A stretch of DNA of 24,399 bases from F2B08 sp046260445 (GTDB lineage: Bacteria > Actinomycetota > Actinomycetes > Actinomycetales > Dermatophilaceae): assembly GCA_046260445.1 (NCBI GenBank), contig JBHEPF010000169.1:1-24399 (forward strand), given 5' to 3'. The translations under genes were made by a program, and so were the position numbers. Under the pieces are notes generated by a model. The model worked only from the letters and a program-made list of their open reading frames with translations. It was not told the origin of the DNA and ran no database searches. Within the stretch, counting starts at the first letter, position 1. Every line of letters starts with the position of its first letter. This document shows positions 1 to 7,403 of this stretch, piece after piece.

Positions 1-12
1 GCCCCGATCAGG

Positions 13-858
13 GTGCCTGTGACGGTGACGTGCCGGGTCCTGAAGACCGCCAGGGCACCGTACTACCGGTGGCTTGCCAACCCCGTGAGCGACGCCGAGT
101 GGGTCGCGGGGCACCGCGCGAACGCGTTGTTCGACGCCCACGGTGACGACCCGGAGTTCGGGTACCGGCTGCTGGCGGATGAGGCCCGCGACGCCGGGCA
201 GGACATGTGCGAGCGCACCGCATGGAAGCTCTGCTCCCAGAACGCCTGGTGGAGCGTGTTCGGCAAGAAGCGTTCCAAGAAGGGCAAACCCGGTCCGCCG
301 GCGCACGATGACCGGGTCAAGCGGGACTTCACCGCTACCGGGCCGAACCAGCTGTGGCTGACCGACATCACCGAGCACCGCACCCGTGAGGGCAAGCTCT
401 ACCTGTGCGCCGTCAAGGACGTGTGGTCCAACCGGATTATCGGGTACTCCATCGACTCGCGGATGAAGGCCCGCCTGGCCGTGCGAGCCCTTCAGTGCGC
501 CGTGGACAACCGTGCCCGTCAGGGTGTCGACGTGGCCGGGTGTGTGGTGCATAGCGACCGCGGGAGCCAGTTCCGTTGGCGGAAGTTTCTGCGCGCGCTG
601 CGCCGTCACCACCTGCTCGGGTCCATGGGTCAAGTCGGCACGAGCGCAGACAACGCCGCGATGGAGTCGTTCTTCGCGCTCCTGCAGAAGAACGTCCTGG
701 ACCGCCGCTCCTGGGACACCCGCGAGCAGCTGCGGCTGGCGATGCTCACCTGGATCGAACGGACCTACCACCGCCGACGCCGCCAAGCCCGCCTCGGAAA
801 GTTGACCCCAATCGAGTACGAGACCATCATGACCACACCGGCCACAAAGGCCGCGTGA
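13..858 (+). CDS. IS3-family transposase OrfB (integrase catalytic domain)
   Basis: This is the catalytic half of an IS3-type transposase, which cuts and joins DNA to move the element. An N-terminal helix-turn-helix-like stretch (residues about 1-70, with PEFGYRLLADE) precedes an rve/DDE integrase core. The acidic triad is visible: D118 in LTDITEH, D182 in VVHSDRGSQF and E218 in DNAAMESFF. The last two are separated by 35 residues, the IS3 DD35E spacing. The length of 281 residues is normal for OrfB. The frame is open to the left edge of the window, so the protein may begin upstream as an OrfA-OrfB frameshift product; OrfA is not in view. The reading frame is intact, so this copy may still be active. 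It sits directly against a truncated acetyltransferase gene, consistent with insertion into that gene. The family call is firm; the subgroup was not determined. Confidence 0.9.
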   Translation: MPVTVTCRVLKTARAPYYRWLANPVSDAEWVAGHRANALFDAHGDDPEFGYRLLADEARDAGQDMCERTAWKLCSQNAWWSVFGKKRSKKGKPGPPAHDDRVKRDFTATGPNQLWLTDITEHRTREGKLYLCAVKDVWSNRIIGYSIDSRMKARLAVRALQCAVDNRARQGVDVAGCVVHSDRGSQFRWRKFLRALRRHHLLGSMGQVGTSADNAAMESFFALLQKNVLDRRSWDTREQLRLAMLTWIERTYHRRRRQARLGKLTPIEYETIMTTPATKAA

Positions 859-864
859 CCAACA

Positions 865-889
865 TGTCACCTATCCGTGCAGCGGTCCC
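865..889 (+). repeat. Possible right terminal inverted repeat of the IS3 element
   Basis: A TGTCACC...GGTCCC block lies just 6 nt after the orfB stop. It resembles the right ends of related actinobacterial IS3 elements as I remember them, and homology to an unrelated acetyltransferase begins immediately after it. The left end is outside the window, so the pairing cannot be checked here. This is inference. Confidence 0.3.
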
Positions 890-1103
890 GTATGCGCTCT
901 ACGTGCTGTCCTGCTGCTACGCACGTGGTCTCGGGCAAGCTCTCCTTGGCCAGGCTCTCAGGGGGCGACCTGCGCAACTGTGGGTGGCCAGGGACAACGC
1001 GCGGGCTCGACGCTTCTATGGGAACAACGGATTCATCGACGACGGCACCGAGCAGGTCGATCCGGATCTCGACGGGCTAGTAGAGATACGCATTGTGCGG
1101 TAG
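890..1103 (+). pseudogene. GNAT acetyltransferase, 3' fragment
   Basis: About 70 codons encode the C-terminal part of a GNAT-fold N-acetyltransferase. The acetyl-CoA-binding motif is recognisable (YARGLGQALLGQAL, the R/Q-x-x-G-x-G/A pattern), followed by LWVARDNARARRFYGNNGF, the usual strand and C-terminal helix of the family. The N-terminal half is missing, and the homology starts where the IS3 element ends. The simplest reading is that the transposon insertion removed or displaced the 5' part. The frame can be read from an ATG at 864, but the first codons would come from the IS end. A functional enzyme is unlikely because half of the fold is absent. Confidence 0.6.
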
Positions 1104-1429
1104 GCCGACGCCTGTTCAACAACCGCCAAGGTGGTTGCGTCTTTCCTTCCGGGTTCCGCCCTACTAGGTCTTGGTGCTTGACGTCAATGCGAAGCGTCGG
1201 GTTCGAATCCGATGAGGCAGTGCAGGCCATAGCGATCAATGACTTGCCCATCGGTGGCCCCCCAGGGCCGCTCTTGAAGGTCATCGACGACTCGACCACC
1301 ACCGGCGAGAGCGGCGAACCATCCGGTGAGGGTGGCGGCATCGGCCGCTCCGAGCAGCGAGAGCATGAGGCCCTCGCTGCGAAAGGAAGCCTGACCGCCT
1401 GTGGCATCTGAGTGTTCGGGGGCATTGCG

Positions 1430-1982
1430 GCCCACGTGGAGCTGGGGAAACCTTGTTGTGGTGGGGCGTCTGTCGACGTCGGGTTGCCTTGGTGCCGAAG
1501 GAGGTCGTATCTGAGTGTGATGTGGGAACTTCGGGCACATGGAACTGCTGCTTCGAGCGCGTACCTCAGAGTCCACAAGATGAAGTTCCTCAGGCGGCCC
1601 ACCTTCGATTTCGGCGCGCGAGAATGGTGGAGGTGGTAGCGGTGGAGACGCTGGGTGAACGGTGCGCGGGGCTGGACGTCTACAAGGACACGGTCGTGGC
1701 GTGTGTGCGGGTCACGACCGGCTTCGGATCCCAGTACGTGCGCATCAAGGGCCGGCGCGGACACGCCAAGGCGTTGGGAGCGGTCCAGCACAGGGTCCTG
1801 GTTTCCGTTTTCCACATGCTTGACCGCGACGAGCCCTTCCACGAACTCGGTGCGGACTACTTCATCAAACGGCCGCGACCCACAACGACGCGCACGACGC
1901 CTCCTCAAAGAGCTCAACACCCTGGGCTACACCGTCACTGCGGAGCCGCCAGCCGCATAACCTCACCTTGGTTTCACCTCAG
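1430..1982 (+). mobile_element. Internally deleted IS110-type insertion sequence inside the VOC gene
   Basis: This segment separates the two halves of the VOC gene and contains the start and end of an IS110-family (DEDD) transposase but not its middle. Its borders are inferred from where VOC homology stops and resumes, about 1430 and 1982. The left 190 bp carry no coding signal and would be the upstream end of the element. No terminal inverted repeat was found, as expected for typical IS110 members. The element is non-autonomous. Confidence 0.55.
1624..1960 (+). pseudogene. IS110-family transposase remnant
   Basis: From the ATG at 1624 the frame gives MVEVVAVETLGERCAGLDVYKDT and VVACVRV, the N-terminal RuvC-like start of IS110/IS116/IS902 transposases, including the first catalytic aspartate in GLDV. 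Immediately after, the sequence jumps to the C-terminal end of the same family (QYVRIKGRRGHAKALGAV, VFHMLDRDEPFHELGADYF). The central part, including the helix-hairpin transposase_20 core, is therefore deleted. A frameshift near 1872 moves the ending (RDPQRRARRLLKELNTLGYTV) into another frame, with a stop at 1958-1960. Full-length members have about 400 residues and only about 110 remain, so this protein cannot catalyse transposition. Confidence 0.65.
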
Positions 1983-2125
1983 GCGAACAGGGTGATGGGA
2001 CCCTCGCTGAGGTAGCCGTGGGCAATGGCATCCGCGGGACCGTCCGTGCGGCCGAACTCGGCCAAGGTGTGCAGCTGAACCGAGCATCCGAACACCTGCC
2101 CGTAGAAAGTCAGGGCCTCCCGGGT

Positions 2126-2182
2126 GGTGCCTGGAAGGTAGAAGTAGGGCGTTTGGTGCCTGGAAGGTAGAAGTAGGGCGTT
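2126..2182. repeat. 29-bp tandem duplication in the VOC gene start
   Basis: Two identical 28-bp copies (2126-2153 and 2155-2182) are separated by a single T, a period of 29. They encode TPYFYLPGT of the VOC protein twice. Because 29 is not a multiple of three, the second copy shifts the reading frame of that gene. Confidence 0.9.
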
Positions 2183-2380
2183 GGTGAGATCATCCGTGGA
2201 CAGTACAGGCCGCCCGGAAGATCCTCGCGCTGCGCGAAGCCACCTTCCCGGGATGGGGCCCCTCCGCCGCCGAATCGCAGGTCAGCATCGCCACCTCCAG
2301 TAGCGTGGTCGGCATTGCCCTGAGGCTAGCCGCAACCCGGTGGTGGGCTCCCCGCAAGGGGAACCGCGAGGGGGAACCCG

Positions 2381-2839
2381 ATGAATCCTTGGCACTCGAC
2401 CGACAGCCGCTATCACCGCACGGGATCTGTCGCCGTCCAAGGGCGATGCCCCCAACATGGCGTGCTTGCCAAGAGGAAACAGTCCGCCAGGTCCACTGAC
2501 CTGGCAGGCTCCTCGCATAGGAAGGTGCGTATCACCGTCCAGTTTGCCGACTTCGGTCGTCGGCTGGAGGCCGAGGATGTGCTTCCGGCGCAGACCGTCC
2601 GATGCGGGATCCGGATGCTTCGCGCACTCGAAGACGACGACGCCGTTCGCAACGCCGTGTTGGCTAGCTGCGGCAATAAGGCAACGGTGATGGAGCTTAG
2701 CGTCCACTGGAATACCAAGTGGCGCAAACCGCGCGTCCAGCGTTTCGAGATGGAGATCGATGCCGGGGCGTGGTGCGATGCGCTGACGGGCTCACGGCGC
2801 AGGCCGGTCGCGATCGCTGACCCGCGGGACGCCTCATAG
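2381..2839 (+). CDS. Hypothetical protein, weak support
   Basis: An open frame of 152 codons that I cannot assign to a family. The first 48 residues are poor in protein-like pattern. From a GTG at 2525 the product looks more credible, with alternating hydrophobic residues (VRITVQFADFGRRLEAEDVL) and an acidic/hydrophobic helix (GIRMLRALEDDDAVRNAVLA). If real, translation may start at 2525, giving about 104 residues. No clear ribosome site precedes either start. The surrounding 1100-3080 region is otherwise remnants, so this could also be a relic or a chance frame. Nothing else recognisable was seen between 2194 and 3085. Confidence 0.3.
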   Translation: MNPWHSTDSRYHRTGSVAVQGRCPQHGVLAKRKQSARSTDLAGSSHRKVRITVQFADFGRRLEAEDVLPAQTVRCGIRMLRALEDDDAVRNAVLASCGNKATVMELSVHWNTKWRKPRVQRFEMEIDAGAWCDALTGSRRRPVAIADPRDAS

Positions 2840-3085
2840 TTGACCGCGTCTCGGCCGCTCCGCAACTCAGGGTAGAACGCTCAGTTGGCGATAGCCGGCC
2901 GATGTGACTCATATGCGGGGTAGAGCGGATCGGGGCAGTAATGGCGTCCGCTTGAACGCGCCTGGAGTGGACGGACTGGTCGCGTTAGGGCAAGAGCGCT
3001 GCATCGCGAGTTGATTCCGTTCGTCCGTGCCGGGGGCGCATGCTTCAACGCGTCGCCGCGGCGGCCCCGTGCGCCACAATGAGAC

Positions 3086-3529
3086 ATGGACCAGGACGAC
3101 AGCGTGGAGGCCGAGAGGTCCGGCAACGGGCCGCGGCAGGAGCATAAGGGCATCGTGCACTCCGCGACGGATTTGTTCTTGACCAGCACGCGAATGCTGG
3201 TGGAGCAGGTGGCCCAGGCGGGAGGGGCGGGCGCGCAGGTCGTCGTTCCTGAGTCGGTGCTCTCGTCGGCCACTCACATGCTCGAGTCCATGCGCGAGGT
3301 AGTCGAGTCGGCGCCGCAGGTCGGCGCCGAGCTGGAGATCGTCCTGAAGGAGATCCATGCCAAGAGGCTGACCATCCAGGCCATCACGGCTGAGTTGGCT
3401 GTCTTGGATGACCAGCTGGAGATTCTGGAGCGTTCGTTGGCGCCGCTCCAGGCCTGGGGCACACAGTGGAGCAAGGTGCAGCACGCCCTGCTGCACTCCC
3501 TGGATCGGCCTTCGGGCGAGCAGGGCTGA
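3086..3529 (+). CDS. Small helical, coiled-coil-like protein of unknown function
   Basis: A 147-residue protein with no family I recognise. After a polar, charged N-terminus of about 22 residues, it is predicted almost wholly helical. The stretch at about residues 90-130 (LEIVLKEIHAKRLTIQAI through LAVLDDQLEILERSLAPL) has heptad-like leucine and isoleucine spacing typical of a coiled coil. There is no signal peptide, membrane segment or cysteine, so it is probably a soluble cytoplasmic oligomer. The ATG at 3086 is the first in frame, and no strong ribosome site precedes it. It is monocistronic, and its stop lies in a palindrome at 3522-3537. The amino-acid composition is balanced, which supports a real gene better than the neighbouring ORF. 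Confidence 0.6.
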   Translation: MDQDDSVEAERSGNGPRQEHKGIVHSATDLFLTSTRMLVEQVAQAGGAGAQVVVPESVLSSATHMLESMREVVESAPQVGAELEIVLKEIHAKRLTIQAITAELAVLDDQLEILERSLAPLQAWGTQWSKVQHALLHSLDRPSGEQG

Positions 3530-3537
3530 TCAGCCCT
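3522..3537. terminator. Palindrome over the stop codon, possible bidirectional terminator
   Basis: AGGGCTGATCAGCCCT is a perfect 16-bp palindrome centred on the stop of the helical protein. It can fold as a 5-bp GC stem with a TGATCA loop on either strand. There is no T-run, so termination is only a possibility. Confidence 0.3.
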
Positions 3538-3670
3538 CGGCTCCTACGCCAACCACAGGGGGGTTGACCGACACTCGCAGCTCGGCGTAAGGGAGTCCCC
3601 CGCCGCCGAATAGGCGCACACGCTCATCCGGCGACCACCGTCCTTCCGCGATCCCGACGCCGTCGACCAC
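3530..3670 (-). CDS. Very short hypothetical ORF or relic
   Basis: A 46-codon minus-strand frame from a GTG at 3668-3670, beginning VVDGVGIAEGRWSPDERV and ending at 3530. The sequence looks protein-like (YAELRVSVNPPVV), and the frame stays open a few codons further upstream without a start. No ribosome site or recognised domain is seen. It may be the tail of a decayed gene. Confidence 0.18.
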   Translation of the reverse strand: MVDGVGIAEGRWSPDERVRLFGGGGLPYAELRVSVNPPVVGVGAEG

Positions 3671-3711
3671 GGGCGGCGCGTGCTCATCGACCTACAGTGC
3701 GATCGTGGCGA

Positions 3712-3741
3712 CCGCCCGGTCGGCGGTCATCACCCGGGCGG
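3712..3741 (-). terminator. Hairpin downstream of ygeY
   Basis: An 8-bp perfect GC stem (CCGCCCGG at 3712-3719 with CCGGGCGG at 3734-3741) encloses a 14-nt loop. It begins 30 nt past the ygeY stop on the minus strand. No T-tract follows, as is common in high-GC actinobacteria. It is the likely end of the ygeW-ygeY transcript. Confidence 0.4.
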
Positions 3742-3771
3742 GGTGAGAGGCGGGACGCACCGGCGGGTCGG

Positions 3772-4983
3772 TCAGTCCGCCTCGTCGCAGTAGATCGCCG
3801 GGAGCACGCTGTAGATCGCGGCGCACTTGACGAGGTCGTCCTTCCACGTCACCTCGTCCGGTGCGTGGGCCTGGTCCTCCCGGCCCGGCCCGACGCCCAC
3901 GACGGGGATGCCGTGCCGGCCCGCGATCGCGACGCCGTTCGTGGAGAAGGTCCACTTGTCGATGCGGGGCTCGCCGAACATCGCGCGGTGCGCGACGGCG
4001 GCCGCCTGCACCTCCCGTGAGTCCTCCGGCACGACCCAGGTGGGGAAGTAGCACTGCTGCCCGTACTCGGTGCCCGTCCACGCCGTCGACCGGTAGTCGT
4101 AGCACGAGACCCGCGCGCCGTACGTGCGGACGGCGGGAAGGTCCTCGACCTCGCGCAGCGCCGCCTGCCAGGTCTCACCGGCGGTCAGGCGCCGGTCGAG
4201 CGAGATCCAGCACCCGTCCGCGACGGCACACCGCGAGGGCGACGTGGAGAAGATCTCCGACACCGTCACCGTGCCCTTCCCCAGGAAGTCGTCCCGGGCC
4301 AGCCGGTCGTTCAGCTCGCGGACCTCGAGGAGGATCTCGGCCATCTTGTAGATCGCGTTGTCGCCGCGTTCGGGCGCCGACCCTTGGCAGGAGAGCCCCG
4401 ACACGTCGACCCGGATCTCCATCCGGCCGCGGTGGCCGCGGTAGATGCCGTTGTCGGTCGCCTCGGTCGAGACGACGAACGCCGGTCGCACGCCCTGCTC
4501 CTCGATGAGGTGCAGCCAGCACAGCCCGTCGCAGTCCTCCTCCTGGACCGTGGCCGTGACGAGGTAGGTGTACTCGTCGGACAGCAGCCCGAGCTCCTTC
4601 GCGATGCGACCCCCGTAGACCGCCGAGACCACCCCGCCGAGCTGGTCGGACGCACCCCGACCACCGACGACGACGTCGTCCTCGAACCCCTCGAAGGGGT
4701 CGAAGCTCCAGTTCTCGGGGTTGCCCACCCCGACGGTGTCGATGTGGCCGTCGAAGGCGATGAGGATGGGCCCGCCGCCCATTGCACCGATCGCGCTGCC
4801 CAGGGGATCGATCCGCGTGCTTGTGTACCCCAGCCGCTCCATCTCCGAGACGACGAGCCGCGCCTTCGCCTCCTCCTGGCAGCTCGTGCCGGGGCTGCGG
4901 ATCAGGGCCCGCAGGAAGGCCACCATGTCGGTGCGGTGGCCCTCGGCGGCGTCCCGCACCGCGGTGTAGTCGATCTCTGGCAC
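3772..4983 (-). CDS. ygeY: YgeY-family M20 metallohydrolase
   Basis: A 403-residue M20-family (ArgE/DapE/CPG2-type) zinc hydrolase, which cleaves amide bonds of small acylated amino acids or dipeptides in the cytoplasm. The GTG start at 4983 is set by AAGGAGG at 4990-4996, 6 nt upstream; further in-frame extension lacks protein character. The metal site is visible: H80 and D82 in FDGHIDTVG, bridging D113 in GASDQLGG, the E148/E149 pair in TVQEEDCDG, and a late histidine in QAHAPDEVTW. Length and motifs match the selenium-metabolism-linked hydrolase YgeY better than DapE or ArgE, and the neighbours (ygeW, ygeX, ygfK, ssnA, xdhD) decide the assignment. It follows ygeW by 28 nt in one operon. 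The true substrate is not established from sequence; an intermediate carrying 2,3-diaminopropionate would fit the pathway. Confidence 0.88.
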   Translation of the reverse strand: MPEIDYTAVRDAAEGHRTDMVAFLRALIRSPGTSCQEEAKARLVVSEMERLGYTSTRIDPLGSAIGAMGGGPILIAFDGHIDTVGVGNPENWSFDPFEGFEDDVVVGGRGASDQLGGVVSAVYGGRIAKELGLLSDEYTYLVTATVQEEDCDGLCWLHLIEEQGVRPAFVVSTEATDNGIYRGHRGRMEIRVDVSGLSCQGSAPERGDNAIYKMAEILLEVRELNDRLARDDFLGKGTVTVSEIFSTSPSRCAVADGCWISLDRRLTAGETWQAALREVEDLPAVRTYGARVSCYDYRSTAWTGTEYGQQCYFPTWVVPEDSREVQAAAVAHRAMFGEPRIDKWTFSTNGVAIAGRHGIPVVGVGPGREDQAHAPDEVTWKDDLVKCAAIYSVLPAIYCDEAD

Positions 4984-4989
4984 TGTCGT

Positions 4990-4996
4990 CCTCCTT
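4990..4996 (-). promoter_or_regulatory. Ribosome binding site fixing the ygeY GTG start
   Basis: AAGGAGG on the minus strand, 6 nt before the GTG at 4983. It decides the start against a longer in-frame extension reaching 5109. Confidence 0.8.
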
Positions 4997-5011
4997 CGTC
5001 GCGGCTCGGGC

Positions 5012-6208
5012 TCACATCCGCCAGCGCGGGACGTGCCCGTCCTGGAGGTCGTGGAGCCGGGCCACCGGGTCAGCCACCTTCTGCAGGAAGAGCATCGCCG
5101 CGATGGCATAGGGCTTGTTCCCGGCCTGGCGGTGGAGCGAGGCGCGGTGGCGGCCGAAGACGTCGGCCTCGACCTCGCCGGCGTCGCACGAGATTCCCGT
5201 GATGTCCGCGGGCAGCGGGTGCAGGTAGAGCGCCTCCCCGTTGCGGGTGGTGTGCATGAGCTCCGAGGTGACGGTCCAGTCGCGGTGCTCGGCGTTGTGC
5301 TCCAGGAGCTGCGCCTCGAGCTCCCTCATGCCGGTGCGGTCGCCGGCATCGTGCCGGGCGGTGCGCTCGACCATCGCGTCGAAGGGGGCCCAGCTCTTGG
5401 CGCACACCACGTCGGCGCCGTCGAACCCCTCCGCCATGGACTGCGTGACCCGGAACGAACCGCCCGACGCCGAGGCGTGCGTGGCAGCGATCTCGCCCAC
5501 CTCGGGCACCAGCTCGTACCCGGGGGGGTGGGCCAGCACCACCTCCATCCCGAACCGGGTCATTAGGGCGACCATGCCCTGGGGCACCGACAGGGGCTTG
5601 CCGTAGCTGGGCGAGTGGGCCCAGGTCATAGCGAGCTTCTTGCCGCGCAGGGCGTCCGGGCTGCCGCTGCCGAGCTCGTGCGTGAGGTGCAGCAGGTCCG
5701 CGACGGCCTGGGTCGGGTGGTCGAGGTCGCTCTGGAGGTTGACCAGGCTCGGTCGCTCCTCGAGCACCCCCTCGGCGTGACTCTCGGCGAGGTGGTGGGC
5801 GAGCTGGGTCATGAAGCGGTGCCCGCGCCCCAGGTGCAGGTCGTCGCGCACGCCGACCACGTCGGCCATGAAGGAGATCATCGTCGCGGTCTCCCTGACG
5901 GTCTCGCCGTGCGCCACCTGCGAGGTCGACTCGTCGAAGTCCTGCACCTCGAGCCCGAGCAGGTTGCAGGCGGAGGCGAACGAGAACCGGGTGCGCGTGG
6001 AGTTGTCGCGGAAGATGGAGACCGCCAGGCCCGAGTCGGCCACGCGGCAGCTGCGGTTGGCCTCACGCAGGGCTCGGAGCGCGTCGGCCGCGGCGAGCAG
6101 CGCACGCACCGCATCGTCGTCCAGGTCCCAGGTGGTCAGCACGTCGGCGCCCCGGATGCCGCGCAGGTCGAGGCCGGCCAACCGGTCGGCTGCAGCGTCG
6201 AAGTCCAT
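5012..6208 (-). CDS. ygeW: YgeW-family knotted carbamoyltransferase-like protein
   Basis: A 398-residue member of the aspartate/ornithine carbamoyltransferase superfamily. The carbamoyl-phosphate loop is STRTRFS at residues 70-76, followed by the HPTQ motif at 164-167 and the distal HPLP in LYLHPLPADITG. Compared with ordinary ornithine or aspartate transcarbamoylases of about 300-340 residues, it is long and carries the extra segments seen in YgeW and other knotted transcarbamylases. E. coli YgeW binds carbamoyl phosphate, but its amino-acid partner is undefined. In purine-degrading clusters it is thought to work with YgeX and YgeY on the carbamoylated products of ring opening. The ATG at 6208 is preceded by AGGAGG. 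It is the first gene of a two-gene leftward operon with ygeY and diverges from ygeX across 82 bp. Confident on family, tentative on reaction. Confidence 0.9.
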   Translation of the reverse strand: MDFDAAADRLAGLDLRGIRGADVLTTWDLDDDAVRALLAAADALRALREANRSCRVADSGLAVSIFRDNSTRTRFSFASACNLLGLEVQDFDESTSQVAHGETVRETATMISFMADVVGVRDDLHLGRGHRFMTQLAHHLAESHAEGVLEERPSLVNLQSDLDHPTQAVADLLHLTHELGSGSPDALRGKKLAMTWAHSPSYGKPLSVPQGMVALMTRFGMEVVLAHPPGYELVPEVGEIAATHASASGGSFRVTQSMAEGFDGADVVCAKSWAPFDAMVERTARHDAGDRTGMRELEAQLLEHNAEHRDWTVTSELMHTTRNGEALYLHPLPADITGISCDAGEVEADVFGRHRASLHRQAGNKPYAIAAMLFLQKVADPVARLHDLQDGHVPRWRM

Positions 6209-6233
6209 GCCGTCCCCTCCTGGGTCGCTCCCG

Positions 6234-6239
6234 AGTATA
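6234..6239 (-). promoter_or_regulatory. -10 element for ygeW
   Basis: On the minus strand TATACT lies 25 nt upstream of the ygeW ATG and is close to the TATAAT consensus. No good -35 is visible at 16-18 nt spacing, which is common in actinobacteria. The predicted transcript would carry a short leader containing the AGGAGG site. Confidence 0.4.
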
Positions 6240-6256
6240 GGGTCGCCCCGGCGCCG

Positions 6257-6284
6257 CCGACGTGCGTCGCGTCACCCCTACGAT
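6257..6284 (+). promoter_or_regulatory. Possible leaderless promoter for ygeX
   Basis: TACGAT at 6279-6284 fits the actinobacterial TANNNT -10 pattern and ends 6 nt before the ygeX ATG at 6291. A partial -35 (CCGACG, 6257-6262) sits 16 nt upstream. No Shine-Dalgarno precedes the ATG, so transcription could start at or next to the A of the start codon. Confidence 0.4.
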
Positions 6285-6290
6285 GGCCGC

Positions 6291-7403
6291 ATGGGCGCAT
6301 CCCGGCTGGTCTGGAACCCCTACGTCGACCGCTCCGCGGTGCCATCCGGTGGCACCCCGAGCCCGTCCTTCCACGCCTCGCTCCCCGACTTCGCTGTGAC
6401 ACCGGTGCGGGCGGCCCCGACGGTCGCGGCCGGATTGGGGGTGGCCGCCCTGCTGCTCAAGGACGAGGGGCGGCGCGCCGGGATGCCGTCGTTCAAGATT
6501 CTCGGTGCCTCGTGGGCCACCTACCGCGCCGTGTCGGCGAAGCTCGGCAGGGCTCCGTCCCGCAACCCGTCGCTCGTCGAGCTGCGCGAGGCCCTGCGGC
6601 ACGCCGACCGCCCGCTCGTGCTCGTCGCCGCCACCGACGGCAACCACGGGCACGCCGTCGCCCGGATGGCGAGGCTCCTCGGGCTGCCCGCTGTCGTCCT
6701 CGTGCCACGAGGCACCGCCCCCAGCCGCATCGACCGCATCGCGTCCGAGGGCGCGGAGGTCCGGGTGGTCGAAGGCACGTACGACGACACGATCGCCGCG
6801 AGCGCCCTCCTCGACGACGAGACGCACGTGGTCGTCGACGACACGTCCTGGGAGGGCTACACCGACGTGCCCGGGTGGGTCGTCGACGGGTACTCCACGA
6901 TGCCGCGTGAGGTAGTCGACGCGATCGAGGCGGGAAACCTCCCGGAACCCACCGTCGTCACCGCGCAGATCGGCGTCGGTGCCCTGAGCGCGGCGGTCGC
7001 GCGAGCCTTCGCCCGGCGACCCGGGCGGCTCCTCGTCGGGGTGGAGCCCACCGAGGCCGCGTGCGTCACCGAGAGCGTGCGAGCCGGCCGGCCCGTGACG
7101 GTCCCCGCCCGGGGCCACACCTGCATGGCGGGCCTGAACTGCGGCACGCCGTCGCTGGTCGCCTTCGAGACCAACCTGCTCGGCTACGACTGCCTCGTCA
7201 CGATCGACGACGACTTCGCCGAGGAGGCCGTGCGGCTGCTGCACACCGACGGCATCGACGCCGGTGAGAGCGGGGCCGCGGGGCTCGCCGGTCTGCTCGC
7301 CCAGGCACCCGCGCTGGGGCTGAACGCCTCCGACACGGTGCTCGCGTTCCTCACCGAGCGGCCCTCCGACCCGGAGAGCTTCCGCAGGATCGTCGGCGGC
7401 TGA
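6291..7403 (+). CDS. ygeX: 2,3-diaminopropionate ammonia-lyase
   Basis: A 370-residue fold-type II PLP enzyme that splits 2,3-diaminopropionate into pyruvate and two ammonia. The Schiff-base lysine is K69 in PSFKILGAS. The catalytic aspartates described for the E. coli enzyme appear as D116 in TDGNHGHAVA and D184 in DDTSWEGY. The phosphate-binding glycine loop is AQIGVGALSAAV at about residues 225-236. These motifs separate it from threonine deaminase and cysteine synthase. The first in-frame Met giving MGASRLVWNPYV is at 6291; upstream codons in this frame are antisense to ygeW. It opens the rightward transcript of six genes. In purine degradation it would release nitrogen and a central carbon unit from the last intermediate. 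Only 87 nt separate it from the next PLP gene. Confidence 0.9.
   Translation: MGASRLVWNPYVDRSAVPSGGTPSPSFHASLPDFAVTPVRAAPTVAAGLGVAALLLKDEGRRAGMPSFKILGASWATYRAVSAKLGRAPSRNPSLVELREALRHADRPLVLVAATDGNHGHAVARMARLLGLPAVVLVPRGTAPSRIDRIASEGAEVRVVEGTYDDTIAASALLDDETHVVVDDTSWEGYTDVPGWVVDGYSTMPREVVDAIEAGNLPEPTVVTAQIGVGALSAAVARAFARRPGRLLVGVEPTEAACVTESVRAGRPVTVPARGHTCMAGLNCGTPSLVAFETNLLGYDCLVTIDDDFAEEAVRLLHTDGIDAGESGAAGLAGLLAQAPALGLNASDTVLAFLTERPSDPESFRRIVGG

Larger units (their letters stand above)
1184..2193 (-). pseudogene. VOC/PhnB-like glyoxalase-superfamily gene, interrupted
   Basis: Two separated pieces on the minus strand make one VOC-superfamily (PhnB-like) protein. The start is an ATG at 2191-2193, giving MISPTPYFYLPGT. 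A 29-bp duplication then shifts the frame, after which TREALTFYGQVFG, HTLAEFGRTDGPADAIAHGYL and ITLFA can be read down to about 1982. The second half resumes near 1430 with FRSEGLMLSLLG, LTGWFAALAGGGRVVDDL, RPWGATDGQVIDRYG and LIGFE, and ends at a stop at 1184. Joined, the pieces give a normal length for the family of about 140 residues. The roughly 550-bp gap between them holds a degenerate IS110-type transposase, so the gene was split by an insertion. It cannot make a working protein. Such proteins are dimeric metal-site enzymes or binding proteins of varied function, and no substrate is suggested. Confidence 0.65.

Noticed and set aside
1197..1213. T-loop-like motif GGGTTCGAATCC suggesting a tRNA end or attachment site
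   Set aside because: No acceptor, D or anticodon arms can be folded around it, and the bases are explained as the GFEP end of the VOC coding sequence on the minus strand.
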